A stretch of DNA of 64,000 nucleotides from Paraburkholderia sp. LEh10 (GCF_017814945.1 NZ_JAGIPX010000033.1:26598-90597), one strand, 5' to 3'. Positions 52,874 through 62,767 are shown, numbered from the stretch's first letter. Notes: generated by a model from the sequence alone, not told the origin. Translations and numbers: made by a program.

Positions 52874-53809
52874 TTATCCAGAAGTCGCCCTGATTCGCCA
52901 ACGATGCGGCGTGTCACCGACGAACCGTCGGAACACCATCGTAAAATGCGCCTGTGATCGGAATCCGCAGGCGAGCGCGACATCGAGCACGTTCAGCTTC
53001 GACGTCACAAGCAGCGTCTGCGCGCGTTCGATCCGGCGTTTCAGCAGGTACTCGTGGGGCCGCAAGCCCGTCGCCCGCCGAAACTGGGCCGCGAACTGCA
53101 TGCGCGTGAGCCCGGCGCTCCCGGCCATGTCGACCAGTTCGATCGGCTCGGACAAGTGAGCCTCCACGTATTCGGCGACACGCCGCATGCGCCATCCCGG
53201 TAACGCCGCGTCATGCGCCCGCCGCGCCATGCCTTCGAAGCGATGCGCGACGAGCCGCGATACGATCGCGAGGCCCACTGCGTCGACGAACATCGCGCCG
53301 CACGCGATGTCGCCGGCCTGTGCGGCGACAAGCGCCAGAGCGAGCCGTTCAATCACCGGGTCGTATCGCACGCGCGGATCGTCGAGCAATACGTCCGCTG
53401 ATGGGCCCTCGTCGAAAAGGCTCTGATAGCACTCGGACAGGCAGCCGGCCGAAACGAACAGATGCAGGACGTCGCAAGCGCAATGGAAGCACGCGCGCGT
53501 CGCAACGCGTGGCGTCGTCACCTGGATTGCGCCCGGCATCACGCGGCCGTCGAACAGAACCGCGTCGGCGTGCTCGAACCTCAACGATGTGGATTTCAGG
53601 TTGATGCCGACGCAATGAACCGTGTCATGGCCGCCGTGCGTGACCTCCTCCGGCTCGGCGAGATGGCGCGTCCAGCGCGCCAGCCTGACCGCGCGTCGGT
53701 TCTCGTCGACCGGACGGCGCCAGTGAGATTCCAGTTCGACGCGATCGCCGCCGGGCCTCAATCCGGGAGTGAGCGACGCAATCAGGGTAGCTGGCAACGA
53801 CGTCTTCAT
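52874..53809 (-). CDS. AraC-family transcriptional regulator A
   Basis: About 311 residues from ATG 53809 (MKTSLPATLIASLTPGL). The N-terminal half is a cupin-like effector region (FDGRVMPGAIQVTTPRVATRACFHCACDVLHLFV). The C-terminal double HTH reads EPIELVDMAGSAGLTRMQFAAQFRRATGLRPHEYLLKRRIERAQTLL and LNVLDVALACGFRSQAHFTMVFRRFVGDTPHRWR, a full AraC signature. It is divergent from two further AraC genes. The effector is unknown. Confidence 0.88.
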   Translation of the reverse strand: MKTSLPATLIASLTPGLRPGGDRVELESHWRRPVDENRRAVRLARWTRHLAEPEEVTHGGHDTVHCVGINLKSTSLRFEHADAVLFDGRVMPGAIQVTTPRVATRACFHCACDVLHLFVSAGCLSECYQSLFDEGPSADVLLDDPRVRYDPVIERLALALVAAQAGDIACGAMFVDAVGLAIVSRLVAHRFEGMARRAHDAALPGWRMRRVAEYVEAHLSEPIELVDMAGSAGLTRMQFAAQFRRATGLRPHEYLLKRRIERAQTLLVTSKLNVLDVALACGFRSQAHFTMVFRRFVGDTPHRWRIRATSG

Positions 53810-54196
53810 CGCGGAAGCTCGGTGTTCGTTCACGGTACTTGCGTGAATGATGGATACGCCAGCGGAGACTTTCTTGAACGTTTTTGCCCGGCATTGCACG
53901 ATTTGATCCGGCAATCGCAGCCACACACGTCACCGTGACCAGATCGGCCATGGTTTGCACAATTACCTAAGCAATTGCTGAATCATCCGTGGAATTCGAA
54001 GCATAAAAATTTTATAAAGTGCAGTTTCACGCGCGACTTGTCCGAATTTTCGCGTGCTAGGATTCAGGCCGAAAGCTGGATGTGCAGCGTCCGGTCAGAT
54101 CACGCGATGCATGGAAGCGAACCGCCCGCATTGCACGCCCCGTGGTCCGCACGCACGCATGCGCATTCGCCCGGATGTCGAAACCGGAAGCCCCGC
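53810..54196. promoter_or_regulatory. Divergent region between AraC genes
   Basis: 387 bp with a locally A/T-rich core around 53950-54040 (for example AAAATTTTATAAAG) and a short perfect palindrome AGCAATTGCT at 53970-53979. It presumably holds the promoters of AraC genes A and B. GGAAG near 54185 is the ribosome site of B. Confidence 0.45.
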
Positions 54197-54865
54197 ATGT
54201 CCATAGTTGAGCTATCGCGGCTTGCGTCGCTGGCATCCGCGCTGCACGCGCCGCTCCCGCAAGTGGCGGGCACGTGGCAGCCGGATCCCGCGGTCGCACG
54301 CGAACTTGAAACACTGGTAGAGGAGTTGACGAACGGCGACCCCGTGTCGACCCGGCTTGGTGCGCTGTTGCGCGATGCGCTCGCCTCTCCGCACGCACAA
54401 ACGCGCGGTGTCATACACGGTTTGCTGCTCGCGATCTACGGCCACGCCGCGGGGCCCGGCGGCGCGGCGCACGCGCTCGAGCGAGACACCCGCGGAATGA
54501 CGGCACGCCAGTATCGAGCGCTACTCGAACATGCCCACACGCATCTGTCCGCGCCGCTGACGCCGGCCGAGCTTGCCGCCGCGTCAACACTGACGGCCAC
54601 ACACCTGTCCCGTGCACTCAAGCGCGCGACGGGCGAGACGCCGAAGCAATGGCTCCTGCGGCGGCGCGTCGAGCGAGCCAAGCAAATGTTCATACGAAAC
54701 GATTGCTCGTTGAGCGAGATCGCAACGGCCTGTGGCTTCTCACATCAGAGTCACCTGACCCGCGTATTCGTCAAGCTGACGGGCACCACGCCGCGTGCCT
54801 GGCAGGCGGCGAGGCGAACACCCATGCAGTCGCGGGCGGAACGGACTCGCGCACCATCGGGCTAA
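54197..54865 (+). CDS. AraC-family transcriptional regulator B
   Basis: A 222-residue protein from ATG 54197 (GGAAG upstream). The longer frame to 53975 adds sequence without family character. The N-terminal part (about 110 residues) is short. The C-terminal double HTH is typical: APLTPAELAAASTLTATHLSRALKRATGETPKQWLLRRRVERAKQMFI and CSLSEIATACGFSHQSHLTRVFVKLTGTTPRAWQ. It is followed after 17 bp by a second, similar AraC gene, so both are likely co-transcribed. Confidence 0.85.
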   Translation: MSIVELSRLASLASALHAPLPQVAGTWQPDPAVARELETLVEELTNGDPVSTRLGALLRDALASPHAQTRGVIHGLLLAIYGHAAGPGGAAHALERDTRGMTARQYRALLEHAHTHLSAPLTPAELAAASTLTATHLSRALKRATGETPKQWLLRRRVERAKQMFIRNDCSLSEIATACGFSHQSHLTRVFVKLTGTTPRAWQAARRTPMQSRAERTRAPSG

Positions 54866-54882
54866 GCCTCAGGAATTCGCCG

Positions 54883-55776
54883 ATGTCCAACCATTACGGC
54901 AACGAAGCCGCCCAGTACTTCAGACTGCCGCCCATGCCGGTGCTCAGGAGTTCAATGCTTCAAACGCCGGACGTCACGATTACGCGCCTGACGTCCACGC
55001 CGGGCGCCGTCAACCTGACCGACCCTATCCCGCCGGAAAACGCGTTCGTTTTATGCCTCCAGCTGCAGCCGCTGCCCCGACACGAGCTGTGGTTGGACGG
55101 CAAGCCCGAGCACGTGACGCCCTATGCCCGCGGAGCCGTGTCGGCGGTCGATCTTGCTGCCCGCCCCTCCGCGTTCCTTCCCACGGCGTTCGACTGCCTG
55201 CAGTTCTATCTGCCGGAAGCTTCGCTGCAGCGTATCGCCGCCGCGGAAGACTGCACCGCGATCCGCGAACTCGCCATTCCGCACGGCATCCAGGATCCAT
55301 TCGTCGCGATGATCGGGGAGTTGCTGCTGCCCGCGCTTGCCGGCAACACCGTGCCGCAATTGTTTGTCGATGGTCTGTTGATCGCGCTGCATAGCCATCT
55401 CGCAGCGACGTACAGTGGCGTGCGGGTCGCGGATGCACGCAAGACGGGGGCACTCGCCCCATGGCAGGAACTGCGCGCCAAGGCGATGATCGACGCTCAC
55501 CTCGAAGACGGCCTGTCGATACTCGAACTCGCCGCCGCGTGCGAGCTCTCTCCCGCATACTTCTGCCGCGCATTCCGCCGCTCCACCGGGCTCGCGCCGC
55601 ACCAGTGGTTGATGCGACGACGCATCGACATCGCGCGCGGTCTTCTCGAACGCGGCACGTTGTCAATCACGGAAATCGCAATCTCATGCGGCTTCTCCGA
55701 TCAAAGCCATTTCACGCGTGTTTTCTCGCAGATGACGGGCGCCACACCGCGCGCATGGCGTCAAGCGCGCCAGTGA
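54883..55776 (+). CDS. AraC-family transcriptional regulator C
   Basis: A 297-residue protein from ATG 54883 (MSNHYGNEAAQYFRL; AGGA 9 bases upstream). The N-terminal domain (VTITRLTSTPGAVNLTDPIPPENAFVLCLQLQPLPRHELWLDGKP, AFDCLQFYLPEASLQRIAA) is the type seen in AraC regulators with a cupin-like sensor. The DNA-binding part is LEDGLSILELAAACELSPAYFCRAFRRSTGLAPHQWLMRRRIDIARGLL, LSITEIAISCGFSDQSHFTRVFSQMTGATPRAWR. It follows regulator B by 17 bp. The target genes are unknown. Confidence 0.9.
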   Translation: MSNHYGNEAAQYFRLPPMPVLRSSMLQTPDVTITRLTSTPGAVNLTDPIPPENAFVLCLQLQPLPRHELWLDGKPEHVTPYARGAVSAVDLAARPSAFLPTAFDCLQFYLPEASLQRIAAAEDCTAIRELAIPHGIQDPFVAMIGELLLPALAGNTVPQLFVDGLLIALHSHLAATYSGVRVADARKTGALAPWQELRAKAMIDAHLEDGLSILELAAACELSPAYFCRAFRRSTGLAPHQWLMRRRIDIARGLLERGTLSITEIAISCGFSDQSHFTRVFSQMTGATPRAWRQARQ

Positions 55777-55868
55777 TGGCGGCAACTCCGCAAGTGCGCG
55801 GCCGCCTCTGCGACGCGACATCGCGCACCTGCACGGCCTCTCGTTCGCATGCGGGCGTGCTCGCTCAA

Positions 55869-56537
55869 CTACGTGCGAGGAGGCTGCACGCCCAGTGCCT
55901 CGGCCTTGCGCACGAGATCCGGCAAGGTGCGCACCCGCATCTTCTTCATCACCTGCGCGCGATGAACCTTGATCGTGATCTCCTGCACGGAGAGCTCCGA
56001 GGCGATTTGCTTGTTCATCCGGCCCGCGATCACAAGGGTCATCACTTCGCGCTCACGCGGCGTCAACGTCGCATATGCCCGGCGATCGTCATCCAGTGCG
56101 CGCTCGCGCCCGAGTCGTTGGCGGTCGAGCGCGAGCGCGCAGCCGACGGCGTCGAGCATCTCATCGTCGCCGAACGGCTTGGTCAGGAAGTCCAGCGCGC
56201 CGCCCTTCATCGCCTTGACCGAGGCGGCAACATCCCCGTATCCAGTCATGAACAGGATCGGCATGGTCAAGCCGACGCGCGCCATTTCCTTCTGGACCGC
56301 GAGTCCATTTTCGTGATCGAGTTGCAAGTCAAGGATCAGACAGCTCGGTACGTCGGAACGACGGAATTCGAGAAACGCGCGCGACGAAGCAAACGCTTCG
56401 ACAAGGTAGCCCGCCGAGCGCAACAACGAACTCAACGAACGTCTCAGCGCCTCGTCGTCGTCGACGACATAGACCATCGGCGCCGCATCGTCCATGCCCG
56501 GGTCGCCGGACGACGGGCAATCCTGCGTGCACGACAT
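55869..56537 (-). CDS. FixJ/NarL-type response regulator partner of the giant kinase
   Basis: About 222 residues if started at ATG 56537 (GGGGGG just upstream); starts at 56633, 56564 or 56495 are also possible. Receiver: VVDDDEALRRSLSSLLRSAGYLVEAF, CLILDLQLDHENGLAVQ (phospho-Asp), FMTGYGDVAASVKAMKGGALDFLTKPF. LuxR-type HTH: LTPREREVMTLVIAGRMNKQIASELSVQEITIKVHRAQVMKKM. It is divergent from the 1712-residue sensor kinase, 240 bp away, and is almost certainly its phosphorylation target. Confidence 0.9.
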   Translation of the reverse strand: MSCTQDCPSSGDPGMDDAAPMVYVVDDDEALRRSLSSLLRSAGYLVEAFASSRAFLEFRRSDVPSCLILDLQLDHENGLAVQKEMARVGLTMPILFMTGYGDVAASVKAMKGGALDFLTKPFGDDEMLDAVGCALALDRQRLGRERALDDDRRAYATLTPREREVMTLVIAGRMNKQIASELSVQEITIKVHRAQVMKKMRVRTLPDLVRKAEALGVQPPRT

Positions 56538-56776
56538 AGCACCCCCCATGCGGATCGGATTCATCGTTTCCGTATGGTAATCGCGCGCCCGGCGGCTTGT
56601 CACACACCCCCCGGTTATGAGAAGGGCAGGCACGCACCGCGGACGCTCGAGGGGGTGCCTGAATTTTCCAGCGACCTGCCGGACAATGCGGGGGCCGCGA
56701 CGACGATGCCCACGGCCCGACCGGCGCGTGGCGGAACCGACACGTCACCCAATTCCACCATTTTGACTGTCCGAGT

Positions 56777-59700
56777 ATGAACATGCGCCCTGCTCTCCCG
56801 GCCGATGCGAGCCGGATGGACGCCGACTGGCTCGCCCGCGCGAAGTGGGCCAATATCACGCGATCCGACGACGTGCTGACGTTTGACGTGACGGATCCGG
56901 ACAACGGCATCGTCTGGTCAGCGCGCCAGACCTCATGGGAGCTCGACCTGCGCTGCCGGCAGATCGAGCGTGAGTTCGCGTTGAACCAATCGCTGGAGCC
57001 GGAATGGGCGCTTCTGGCGGTCGCGCTGATTCGCGCGAGCGACGGCCCGGTTCTTGTCCACCCGCACACGGGCGGCAATACGTTCGATTCGCTTTCGGAT
57101 GGCCAACTGCAGCTCGACACCTTCCTCGACCTGTCGCTCGGCGCAGTGCGCGCCCTTGCCGAGCTCCATCGGCGGTCCTGGCTGCACGGCGACTTGCGGC
57201 CAACGAGCCTTTTCGTCGATCAGGACGGCGCGGTGAAGCTCCGCTCGTTCGCCTATGCGAGGAAGCTGCGCAACGACACGGAAGCGTCCGGTCAAATGCG
57301 CGCGGATTTCGCCGCCTATGCGGCCCCCGAGCAGGTCGCGTCGGAAAACGCGCGGATCGACGAGCGGTCGGACCTGTATTCGCTCGGCGTCACGCTGTTC
57401 CGCCTGCTGACGGGCTCCATGCCGTATAAGGCGTCGTCGACGTCCGAATGGATTCACGCGCACGTCGCCATGCAGCCGTCGCCCCCGGGCGCGTTTCGCA
57501 ACGGCATGCCGGCCATGCTGGAGCGCGTGATCCTGAAGCTGATCGCGAAAGAGCCGGGTGAGCGCTATCCGTCCTGCGATTCGCTGCAGCACGACCTCGA
57601 GCACATTCGCCGTGACTGGCTTGCCTCTGGCCGCGTCGAGCCGTTCGAGCTCGCGAGCGCCGACCCGCTCGCGCGCGTGCGCACACCCGACGTACTGATT
57701 GGCCGCGCGGCGCAATCGCGTCAGCTCGCCGACACGCTGAGCCAGGTCGCGCGCTCCAGCGAGACCGCGATCGTCCTCATCGCAGGACCGGGCGGGGTCG
57801 GCAAGACGGCACTCGCCGACGAGTTTGCGCGCCACGCGCGCGCGGCGTGGCCGACATCCTGCTGCGCATCCGGCAAGGTCGATCAGTACCAGCCCGCGAG
57901 GCCGTACGCGCCGGTGCTACAGGCACTACGCTCACTGTTCGGCGGCGCGCTGGCAAGGCGCGATGACGAGATCGCTGCGATAGCCGCACGGCTGCACGAC
58001 TGCGTCGGCCGACAGGCGAGCCTGCTGGCCGGCATTTTTCCTGAAATCACCTGGCTGATCGACCCGGGCCCGCTCACGCTTAGCCACGTGGGACAAGCGG
58101 ACGTGATTCCAGAGTTCCACTTGTGCCACGCACTCGTCAACGCATTCCGCGCATTCGCGGGGCCAGCCGAGCCGCTGCTCCTCATGATCGACGACATCCA
58201 GTGGGCCGACGACGCGACGCTCGCATTCATCGCCGCTATCGCAGCGAACGGGCCGGCCAATATCTGCCTGGTCGCCGGATACCGCAGCGAGCAGGACCAC
58301 ACGCCCGCGTTCCAGGCGTTCTTGCGGCAACTGGACCGGGCCCGTGTGTCGAGCATCACGCTGGCTCCGCTCGAACCACACGATGTCGCGAAGATGCTTG
58401 CCGCGATGCTGGGCGAGGCGTGCGGCCTGCTGTCGGAGCTAGCCAACATCATCCACCGCAAGACCGACGGCAATCCGTTCTACGTACAGCAGTTGCTGCG
58501 CGCGCTGATCGACGAGCGGCTGCTCCGCTATGACTCCGCGCTGCAGACATGGCAATGGCGGCCGGCCGACATCGAAGCACATCGGCACACCGAGAACGTC
58601 GCGAGCCTGCTCGTCACCTGGCTCGAACGGCTGCCCCCCAGCGCCCGGGCGGTGCTGTCGCTGCTCGCGTGCGTCGGCACCCGCGCCGATGAGACCCTGC
58701 TGTGCGCGGCGGCGGGCGCGACGCCGGCCGAACTCCGCCTCCGGCTGGAGCCCGCCCGCAAGGCGGGCCTGGTCTGCATGCGCGACGGTCACTGGAGCTT
58801 CATGCACGACCGCATGCTCGAGGCCGCGTATGCGCTGATTGCTCAGCCGGTGCGCGCCGCCCATCACGCGAACATCGCTGCGGCGCAGCTCGTGCGCCCC
58901 GATGCAGCGTCGGCACAAACGCTGCTCGATCTCGCTGCTCACATCGAGGAGGCGATGTCCATGCCGATCGAAGACAGCCAGGCGCTCCCGTTCGCGCACG
59001 CGCTCGTCAGTGCGGCGGAAGCCGCGGCAGCGGCAGCGGCACGCCAACGCGCACTGTCGTTCCTCGCGTCCGCACGAATGTTGCTCGGCGCGGAAGACTG
59101 GACCCGTCATTACGCGCTCGCCAGCCGGATAGGCATCCTTCGCTGCGGGATCCTGCTCGCGGAAGGGGAAACCGCGCAGGCAGGCATCGAAATCGACGAG
59201 CTCCTGGCTCGCGCGAGCATGCCAGCTGACCGCGCCGAGGCGCACCGGCTGAAAGCCGCGCTGCTGACGGTGGAGTCGGAATACGAGCGAGCTGTCGATG
59301 TCGCTCTCGCCGGACTCGCTCTGCTCGGCGTGGACCTGCCCGCTCGTCCGACCGAGGCGAATCTCACGGCAGCCTGCCAGGCCGTGCGCGATGCGCTCGG
59401 CGAGCGGCACATCCACGAACTGGTCGAGCTGCCCGTGATGACCGACCAGCGGATCGGAGCGACGATGGCGCTCCTCACCGCGCTCGAGGCCGCCCATTTC
59501 TACCCGAGCAGCGGACTCGTACTGTTGCACCTGGCGATGATGGTCCAGCTCACGCTGCGCCATGGCGTGACAGCCGCGTCGGTACAGGGGCTCGCGTGGT
59601 ACGGCGTGAGCATCGCGCAGCATTGCGATGCGTATGAGGAAGGTTTCGAATTCGCGAAGGTGGCTCTCGCGCTCGTCGAGCGCCACGGCTTCGAACGCTA

Positions 59701-61915
59701 TCGCTCTGCGACGCTCGTCGCGCTCGATCAGGTCAGCGTCTGGACCCAGCCGCTCTCGTATGCGCTCGACCGCGCACGCGATGCGAAGGCCGCCGGCAAC
59801 GCGAGCGCCGAACTACGCTGGATGTGCTACAGCTGCAACCACATCGTCAGCGACCTGCTGGCTATGGGCGAACCGCTCCCGGCGATCCGCGCGGAGATCG
59901 AACCGCTGCTGGAAGTCGCGCGCGGCGCGCACTATGAAGACATCGTCGACCTGGTGTCGACGCAGTCGGAATTCGTCGATGCATTGCAGTTCGGTTACGA
60001 TCGCCCGGTCGGCTCGTGGCGGGCCCGCGCGGCGGCCACCAAAACGCCAATGTCTGTACTGCAGTTTTGGACCGACGTGCTGAAAGGCCAGGCTGCATTC
60101 CTCTTCGGCGACATCGACACGGCGCGCGCGTCGTTTGATGCCGCCGCGCAGTACGCGTGGTCCACGCCCGCCCACATCATGCTCTCCGACTTCCATCTGT
60201 TCAGTACGCTCGCGCAGATTGCGTGCGACAACGGCGCGACGCAGCCGGAGCGGCTGATCGATCGCCTCGATGCACACCGCGCCAGGTTCGTCGCATGGAG
60301 CGCACTGAATCCGCATACCTTCCGCAACAAGCTCGCATTGATCGACGCGGAGTTCGCGCGTATACGCGGCGACCACGTCGCCGCCATGCAGCACTATGAG
60401 ACGTCTGCGAATCTCGCGGCCGAACGCGGCTTCGTGCACGAACAGGCACTTGCGCATGAGTTAGCGGGACGCCATGCCGCGTCGCTCGGCCTGACCGGTC
60501 CCGCGCGCCATCAGTTGCGCATCGCGCACGCGTGCTATCGGCGATGGGGTGCGACGGGCAAAGCGCACACGATGGCGGCCCTGCATCCGTTCGTCGTCGT
60601 CGATACGTCCCCGCACGGGATGACGGCCGCTTACGCGCGTGAGGATCTGGACTTCTCTCTCGCAATGCGAACGGCGCACTCGCTGTCCGAGGAAATTGTG
60701 CTCGAACGGCTGATCCAGACTCTGATGCGCAACATGGTGGTGTACGCCGGCGCGCGCTATGGACTCCTTCTGCTCGCGCAGCGCGAGAAGCTCGCGATCG
60801 AAGCGGTCGCGCGCGTCGTCGGCAACGACGTGATCGTCGACATCGTTCACGGCCAGCCGACCGAACAGGACGTGCCGCTGTCGATCCTGAACGTGGTGGT
60901 TCGGACCCGCAAGCCGATCCTGCTCGAAGACGCACAGCGCCAAGGAATGCCGGAACACGTCCACAGCCTGAGCGCGCATCCAACGCGTTCGGTGTTCTGC
61001 CTTCCGCTTCTGAAGCAAGGCACGCTGATCGGCGTGCTGTATCTTGAGAATGCGCTGACCCAGGGCGTGTTTTCGCCGCGGCGCGTCGCGATGCTCGAGG
61101 TGCTCGCGCCGCAGGCGGCGAACTCGCTCGAGTCGGCGCGGCTCTATGCGGAGCTTGTCGATGAGAGCACGCGCCGGATCGCGACCGAGGCCGCGCTGCT
61201 GCATGCGCGGACCGAACTCGCTCGCACCGCGCACATGACGGTGATGGGCGAGCTGGCCGCATCGATCGCGCACGAAATCAACCAGCCGCTGACCACCGTC
61301 GTGACGAGCGCCGGCGCATGCATGCGCTGGCTGCGAGGCGAGCAGCCGGATATCGAAGAAGCGCTCGCGAACCTCGAGGACATCCGGGCATCCGGCGTAC
61401 GCGCGGCCGACATCGTGCGTGCGCTGCGCTCGCTCGCAAGGCAGGCGCCGCCGGCGATGATTCCGCTCGTAATCGATGATCTGATTCGCGACATGCTGCG
61501 GCTGACCGCAACCGAAATCGACGCGAAGAACGTGCAGCTGCGCGTCGATCTGCGCAGCGGCGGCATCAAGGTGCTAGCCGACCGTACGCAGATCCAGCAG
61601 GTCATCTTCAACCTCGTGACGAACGCTCTCGACGCGATGGATGGCATCGCAGCGCCGCGTGAACTCGCGGTGACGTCGCACCCGAGCGACGGACACGTGG
61701 TCGTCGGTATCGCCGACAGCGGCGTCGGCATCGACAAGGAAATCTCCGCAAGGATCTTCGATCCGTTCTTCACGACGAAGTCAGACGGGATGGGGATGGG
61801 CCTCTCGATCTGCCGGTCGATCACCGAGGCGCACGGTGGCACGCTCGACGCCGCTCCGCGTGCAGCGTGCGGCACCGTGTTCACGTTAAGGCTGCCAGCC
61901 GGGACAGCGCCCTGA
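56777..61915 (+). CDS. Giant hybrid: (pseudo)kinase + AAA/STAND ATPase + GAF + sensor histidine kinase
   Basis: A 1712-residue cytosolic multidomain protein. Residues about 1-270: Ser/Thr-kinase-like domain with HGDLRPTSLFV in place of HRDxKxxN and SFA in place of DFG, then APEQV and DLYSLGVTLFRLLTG. Residues about 300-620: ATPase with GPGGVGKTAL (about 334) and LLMIDDIQWADDA (about 468). A long helical-repeat region follows to about 1280, then a GAF domain (about 1305-1450: EEIVLERLIQTLMRNMVVYAGARYGLLLL). The histidine kinase has MGELAASIAHEINQPL (His about 1499), NLVTNALDAMD, and DSGVGIDKEISARIFDPFFTTKSDGMGMGLSI. It should phosphorylate the divergent FixJ-type regulator. The signal is unknown; no membrane segment is seen. 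Confidence 0.93.
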   Translation: MNMRPALPADASRMDADWLARAKWANITRSDDVLTFDVTDPDNGIVWSARQTSWELDLRCRQIEREFALNQSLEPEWALLAVALIRASDGPVLVHPHTGGNTFDSLSDGQLQLDTFLDLSLGAVRALAELHRRSWLHGDLRPTSLFVDQDGAVKLRSFAYARKLRNDTEASGQMRADFAAYAAPEQVASENARIDERSDLYSLGVTLFRLLTGSMPYKASSTSEWIHAHVAMQPSPPGAFRNGMPAMLERVILKLIAKEPGERYPSCDSLQHDLEHIRRDWLASGRVEPFELASADPLARVRTPDVLIGRAAQSRQLADTLSQVARSSETAIVLIAGPGGVGKTALADEFARHARAAWPTSCCASGKVDQYQPARPYAPVLQALRSLFGGALARRDDEIAAIAARLHDCVGRQASLLAGIFPEITWLIDPGPLTLSHVGQADVIPEFHLCHALVNAFRAFAGPAEPLLLMIDDIQWADDATLAFIAAIAANGPANICLVAGYRSEQDHTPAFQAFLRQLDRARVSSITLAPLEPHDVAKMLAAMLGEACGLLSELANIIHRKTDGNPFYVQQLLRALIDERLLRYDSALQTWQWRPADIEAHRHTENVASLLVTWLERLPPSARAVLSLLACVGTRADETLLCAAAGATPAELRLRLEPARKAGLVCMRDGHWSFMHDRMLEAAYALIAQPVRAAHHANIAAAQLVRPDAASAQTLLDLAAHIEEAMSMPIEDSQALPFAHALVSAAEAAAAAAARQRALSFLASARMLLGAEDWTRHYALASRIGILRCGILLAEGETAQAGIEIDELLARASMPADRAEAHRLKAALLTVESEYERAVDVALAGLALLGVDLPARPTEANLTAACQAVRDALGERHIHELVELPVMTDQRIGATMALLTALEAAHFYPSSGLVLLHLAMMVQLTLRHGVTAASVQGLAWYGVSIAQHCDAYEEGFEFAKVALALVERHGFERYRSATLVALDQVSVWTQPLSYALDRARDAKAAGNASAELRWMCYSCNHIVSDLLAMGEPLPAIRAEIEPLLEVARGAHYEDIVDLVSTQSEFVDALQFGYDRPVGSWRARAAATKTPMSVLQFWTDVLKGQAAFLFGDIDTARASFDAAAQYAWSTPAHIMLSDFHLFSTLAQIACDNGATQPERLIDRLDAHRARFVAWSALNPHTFRNKLALIDAEFARIRGDHVAAMQHYETSANLAAERGFVHEQALAHELAGRHAASLGLTGPARHQLRIAHACYRRWGATGKAHTMAALHPFVVVDTSPHGMTAAYAREDLDFSLAMRTAHSLSEEIVLERLIQTLMRNMVVYAGARYGLLLLAQREKLAIEAVARVVGNDVIVDIVHGQPTEQDVPLSILNVVVRTRKPILLEDAQRQGMPEHVHSLSAHPTRSVFCLPLLKQGTLIGVLYLENALTQGVFSPRRVAMLEVLAPQAANSLESARLYAELVDESTRRIATEAALLHARTELARTAHMTVMGELAASIAHEINQPLTTVVTSAGACMRWLRGEQPDIEEALANLEDIRASGVRAADIVRALRSLARQAPPAMIPLVIDDLIRDMLRLTATEIDAKNVQLRVDLRSGGIKVLADRTQIQQVIFNLVTNALDAMDGIAAPRELAVTSHPSDGHVVVGIADSGVGIDKEISARIFDPFFTTKSDGMGMGLSICRSITEAHGGTLDAAPRAACGTVFTLRLPAGTAP

Positions 61916-62320
61916 AGCGCGCGACCGCGCGACGCCGCGCGAGGCCTTTATTCACCGAGCACTGGACGCTCGCAAAAGCAAAGGTGTACCTACTGCTGTG
62001 CGCCGCAAAATCTCACGCTTAGGCGCGCCTGATCAGGCGCAAGCGGCGCTTTCCATCGCAAGGAAAGTTGGTCCTCTCGGGCAGCTGTTGGTCAAGTAAT
62101 TTTGTGTCGCGAACTGCGATTGCAGCGGCAGGCTTTCGTGCCGTCTGGCGAAATGATCATAGCGCATGGCGCGAACGCTCTTGATGTGCGCATACACCGG
62201 GAATAGCGAGTGGTCGCCTGAAGCGCCCATCGCCACGCCGAGCATCACGCCAACGGCGAAGTAGGCGGCGGCAAGCCGAAACCATGCGCGCGAACGCCGG
62301 TTGTGCTCGTGGCGCGCTAC
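61916..62320. other. Downstream region of the kinase with a membrane-protein remnant
   Basis: About 405 bp. The first 40 bp are an extremely GC-rich, self-complementary stretch (GCGCGCGACCGCGCG) that may end the kinase transcript. The right part holds the fragment listed next. Confidence 0.4.
62033..62305 (-). pseudogene. Fragment of a small membrane protein
   Basis: The minus strand encodes RAWFRLAAAYFAVGVMLGVAMGASGDHSLFPVYAHI, a first membrane helix plus a His-containing loop. It recalls small heme-copper-oxidase-like membrane proteins in which the pattern MGASGDHxLxPVHAH is followed by more helices. Here the frame leaves the family after AHI and stops at 62033, and there is a stop just before the helix. 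It is a remnant. Confidence 0.45.
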
Positions 62321-62755
62321 TTATGCATCCCGGGGCGCGTTCAGTTGCTGAAGAATCGACGCGAAGTCGAGCCAGACGTTCTCGCGCTTGATCTGGCCGT
62401 CCGACGTCATGTCGAAGATGTGCAGCAGCCGGAAAGCCAGGCGCCGCCCGTGCCCCGGAATGCCGAATGGCGTGCCAGGCGCGGTACCCTCCCACAGGCT
62501 CTCGTCAACGACGAAGTCCGGGCCGTAGTAGCGGCGTAGCGTAGTCACTTTCTCCCCCGCGAGATCAGCGAACAGGCCCTCGAAGAAGCCCCGCGCGTCG
62601 GTCTTGCCATGCGCCGGTCCGGTAGGGTATCCCACGACATCGTGCTCGATATCGTCGACCATAGTGCTCAACACACCGTCGACATCGTCTTCAGCCTCGA
62701 AACGGAAATGGCGGTCGATCATGCGATCGAATCGCTGTTGCAGCTCAGCGTTCAT
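62321..62755 (-). CDS. SnoaL-like/NTF2-fold protein
   Basis: A 144-residue protein from ATG 62755 (AAGGGGG upstream): MNAELQQRFDRMIDRHFRFEAEDDVDGVLSTMVDDIEHDVVGYPTGPAHGKTDARGFFEGLF, then GTAPGTPFGIPGHGRRLAFRLLHIFDMTSDGQIKRENVWLDFASIL. This is the cone-shaped NTF2/SnoaL fold used by polyketide cyclases, ketosteroid isomerases and many small hydrolase-like proteins of unknown function. It is divergent from a TetR gene with a palindromic operator between them, so it is probably the regulated target. Confidence 0.85.
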   Translation of the reverse strand: MNAELQQRFDRMIDRHFRFEAEDDVDGVLSTMVDDIEHDVVGYPTGPAHGKTDARGFFEGLFADLAGEKVTTLRRYYGPDFVVDESLWEGTAPGTPFGIPGHGRRLAFRLLHIFDMTSDGQIKRENVWLDFASILQQLNAPRDA

Positions 62756-62767
62756 AGGGGTGCCCCC

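Noticed and set aside
60201..61262. A 353-residue minus-strand frame within the giant kinase
   Set aside because: Low-complexity Arg/Ser/Ala sequence antisense to the GAF/histidine kinase region.
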